Assembly (NCBI RefSeq): GCF_005116575.1
Contig: NZ_SWCN01000039.1
Coordinates: 1 to 34,955 of the forward strand
DNA length: 34,955 nt
Source of the DNA: Desulforhopalus sp. IMCC35007
GTDB taxonomy: Bacteria; Desulfobacterota; Desulfobulbia; Desulfobulbales; Desulfocapsaceae
Direction: 5' to 3'
Numbering within the stretch: position 1 is the stretch's first letter; every line of letters starts with the position of its first letter. This document shows, one piece after another, positions 34,517 through 34,955 of this stretch. Both the position numbers and the translations under genes were made by a program. The notes below the pieces were generated by a model that searched no databases, had not been told where the DNA came from, and was given only the letters and a program-made list of their open reading frames with translations.

Positions 34517-34955
34517 TTATTCGATCATTCCGAATTTAGCCATCAATTTTTCTTTAACATCGTTGGTCACTTTTGTTCTGTCGTGTCCATTATTAAGGCG
34601 GTGTCCAAGAAGCTTTCCAGCCTCTACAGCAGCAGCCATAACATCAGGTTGTTTTTCAACTTTTGGTATCATATCTTCAGTATACTTTATCCCTGGCCCG
34701 TGATTAAAGGCTGGTATCCCGACCTCACAGGTGTCCCCAAACCCACAAGTATAGCAGGAGGCTGTTCCCTGGCCTTGAACCTTTGCTACAGGTTCAATAA
34801 AATTATACATGCACATGAGTTCTATCTGATCCTGAAAATCGGGTAAAGCGCACACTATTTAGTATTCACTCCCAAGTACTTCAAGAGCAGCCTGTCTCTG
34901 GCCACCGATTCGGTGGACCATCTATAGCTGCCCATGACAGTCTGGACCTTTGTGG
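34517..34955 (-). pseudogene. Degenerate flavodoxin-family (NAD(P)H:FMN oxidoreductase-like) C-terminus, runs off the window
   Basis: The last 112 codons, open from GTG 34855, carry G-T-A-S-C-Y-T-C-G-F-G-D-T-C-E-V-G and E-D-M-I-P-K-V-E-K-Q-P-D-V-M-A-A-A. This is a tail I associate with cysteine-containing flavodoxin-like oxidoreductases. Upstream, the same frame meets TAA (complement of 34859-34861) and TAG (34922-34924), yet between them reads M-V-H-R-I-G-G-Q-R-Q-A-A-L-E-V-L-G-S-E-Y, which looks like coding sequence. I read this as a decayed gene with at least two nonsense codons. The N-terminal FMN-binding part lies beyond the window or is lost. Confidence 0.5.

Overview
The window reads as accessory-rich chromosome of an anaerobic, selenocysteine-using bacterium. 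A member of Desulfobacterota (Desulfobulbales-like) is my best guess. It rests on a tungsten-type aldehyde:ferredoxin oxidoreductase, a UGA-containing HesB-like selenoprotein, sigma-54/PAS regulation and the overall gene style. No rRNA or other taxonomic marker is present, so this is inference.

Layout. (1) 1-5.7 kb is an island of small accessory genes and wreckage: a 5'-truncated nucleotidyltransferase-like gene, a HigB/HigA-type toxin-antitoxin pair, a class II Fic protein, a small rhomboid protease, an IS200-type transposase with an in-frame amber codon, and the 3' tail of an IS3-family transposase. (2) 5.7-14.6 kb is a metabolic block in one direction: a PAS-PAS-AAA+-Fis sigma-54 activator; an 840-bp control region with phased TGCA sites and a good -24/-12 promoter; a UraA/SLC26-fold permease; a membrane NERD-like protein; a small membrane protein; an iron alcohol dehydrogenase; an aldehyde:ferredoxin oxidoreductase; and a 104-aa selenoprotein whose UGA codon hides it from ordinary gene calling. 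(3) 14.7-15.6 kb is an IS1634-type transposase remnant. (4) 15.9-28.1 kb is a complete histidine-degradation and uptake locus: hutC-hutH leftward, hutU-hutI-ftcD rightward, then a convergent livKHMGF-type ABC transporter operon. The same operator core, TGTATATACA, lies over the -35 of all three promoters (hutH, hutU, livK), so HutC probably controls catabolism and uptake together. (5) 28.3-29.3 kb is an apparently intact IS1595-type element with a perfect 8-bp target duplication. (6) 29.7-35 kb holds a solitary SIR2-plus-helical-repeat protein (defence candidate), a PAS-LuxR regulator, a 56-aa membrane protein, an unrecognised ORF with a possible frameshift, and a degenerate flavodoxin-family C-terminus.

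How it works together. Histidine enters through the Liv-type transporter. HutH, HutU, HutI and the bifunctional FTCD protein then convert it to glutamate, two ammonia and 5,10-methenyl-THF. In the other block, the sigma-54 activator probably switches on the permease and the alcohol to aldehyde to acid pair (ADH + AOR), with the selenoprotein as a possible redox or Fe-S accessory.

A second hidden layer is a degenerate repeat family. At least seven intergenic fragments on both strands, read in one orientation, translate to pieces of one ancestral protein tail (F-D-L-A-M/I-L ... F-G-K-L ... P-F). It looks like the relics of an unrecognised multicopy gene.
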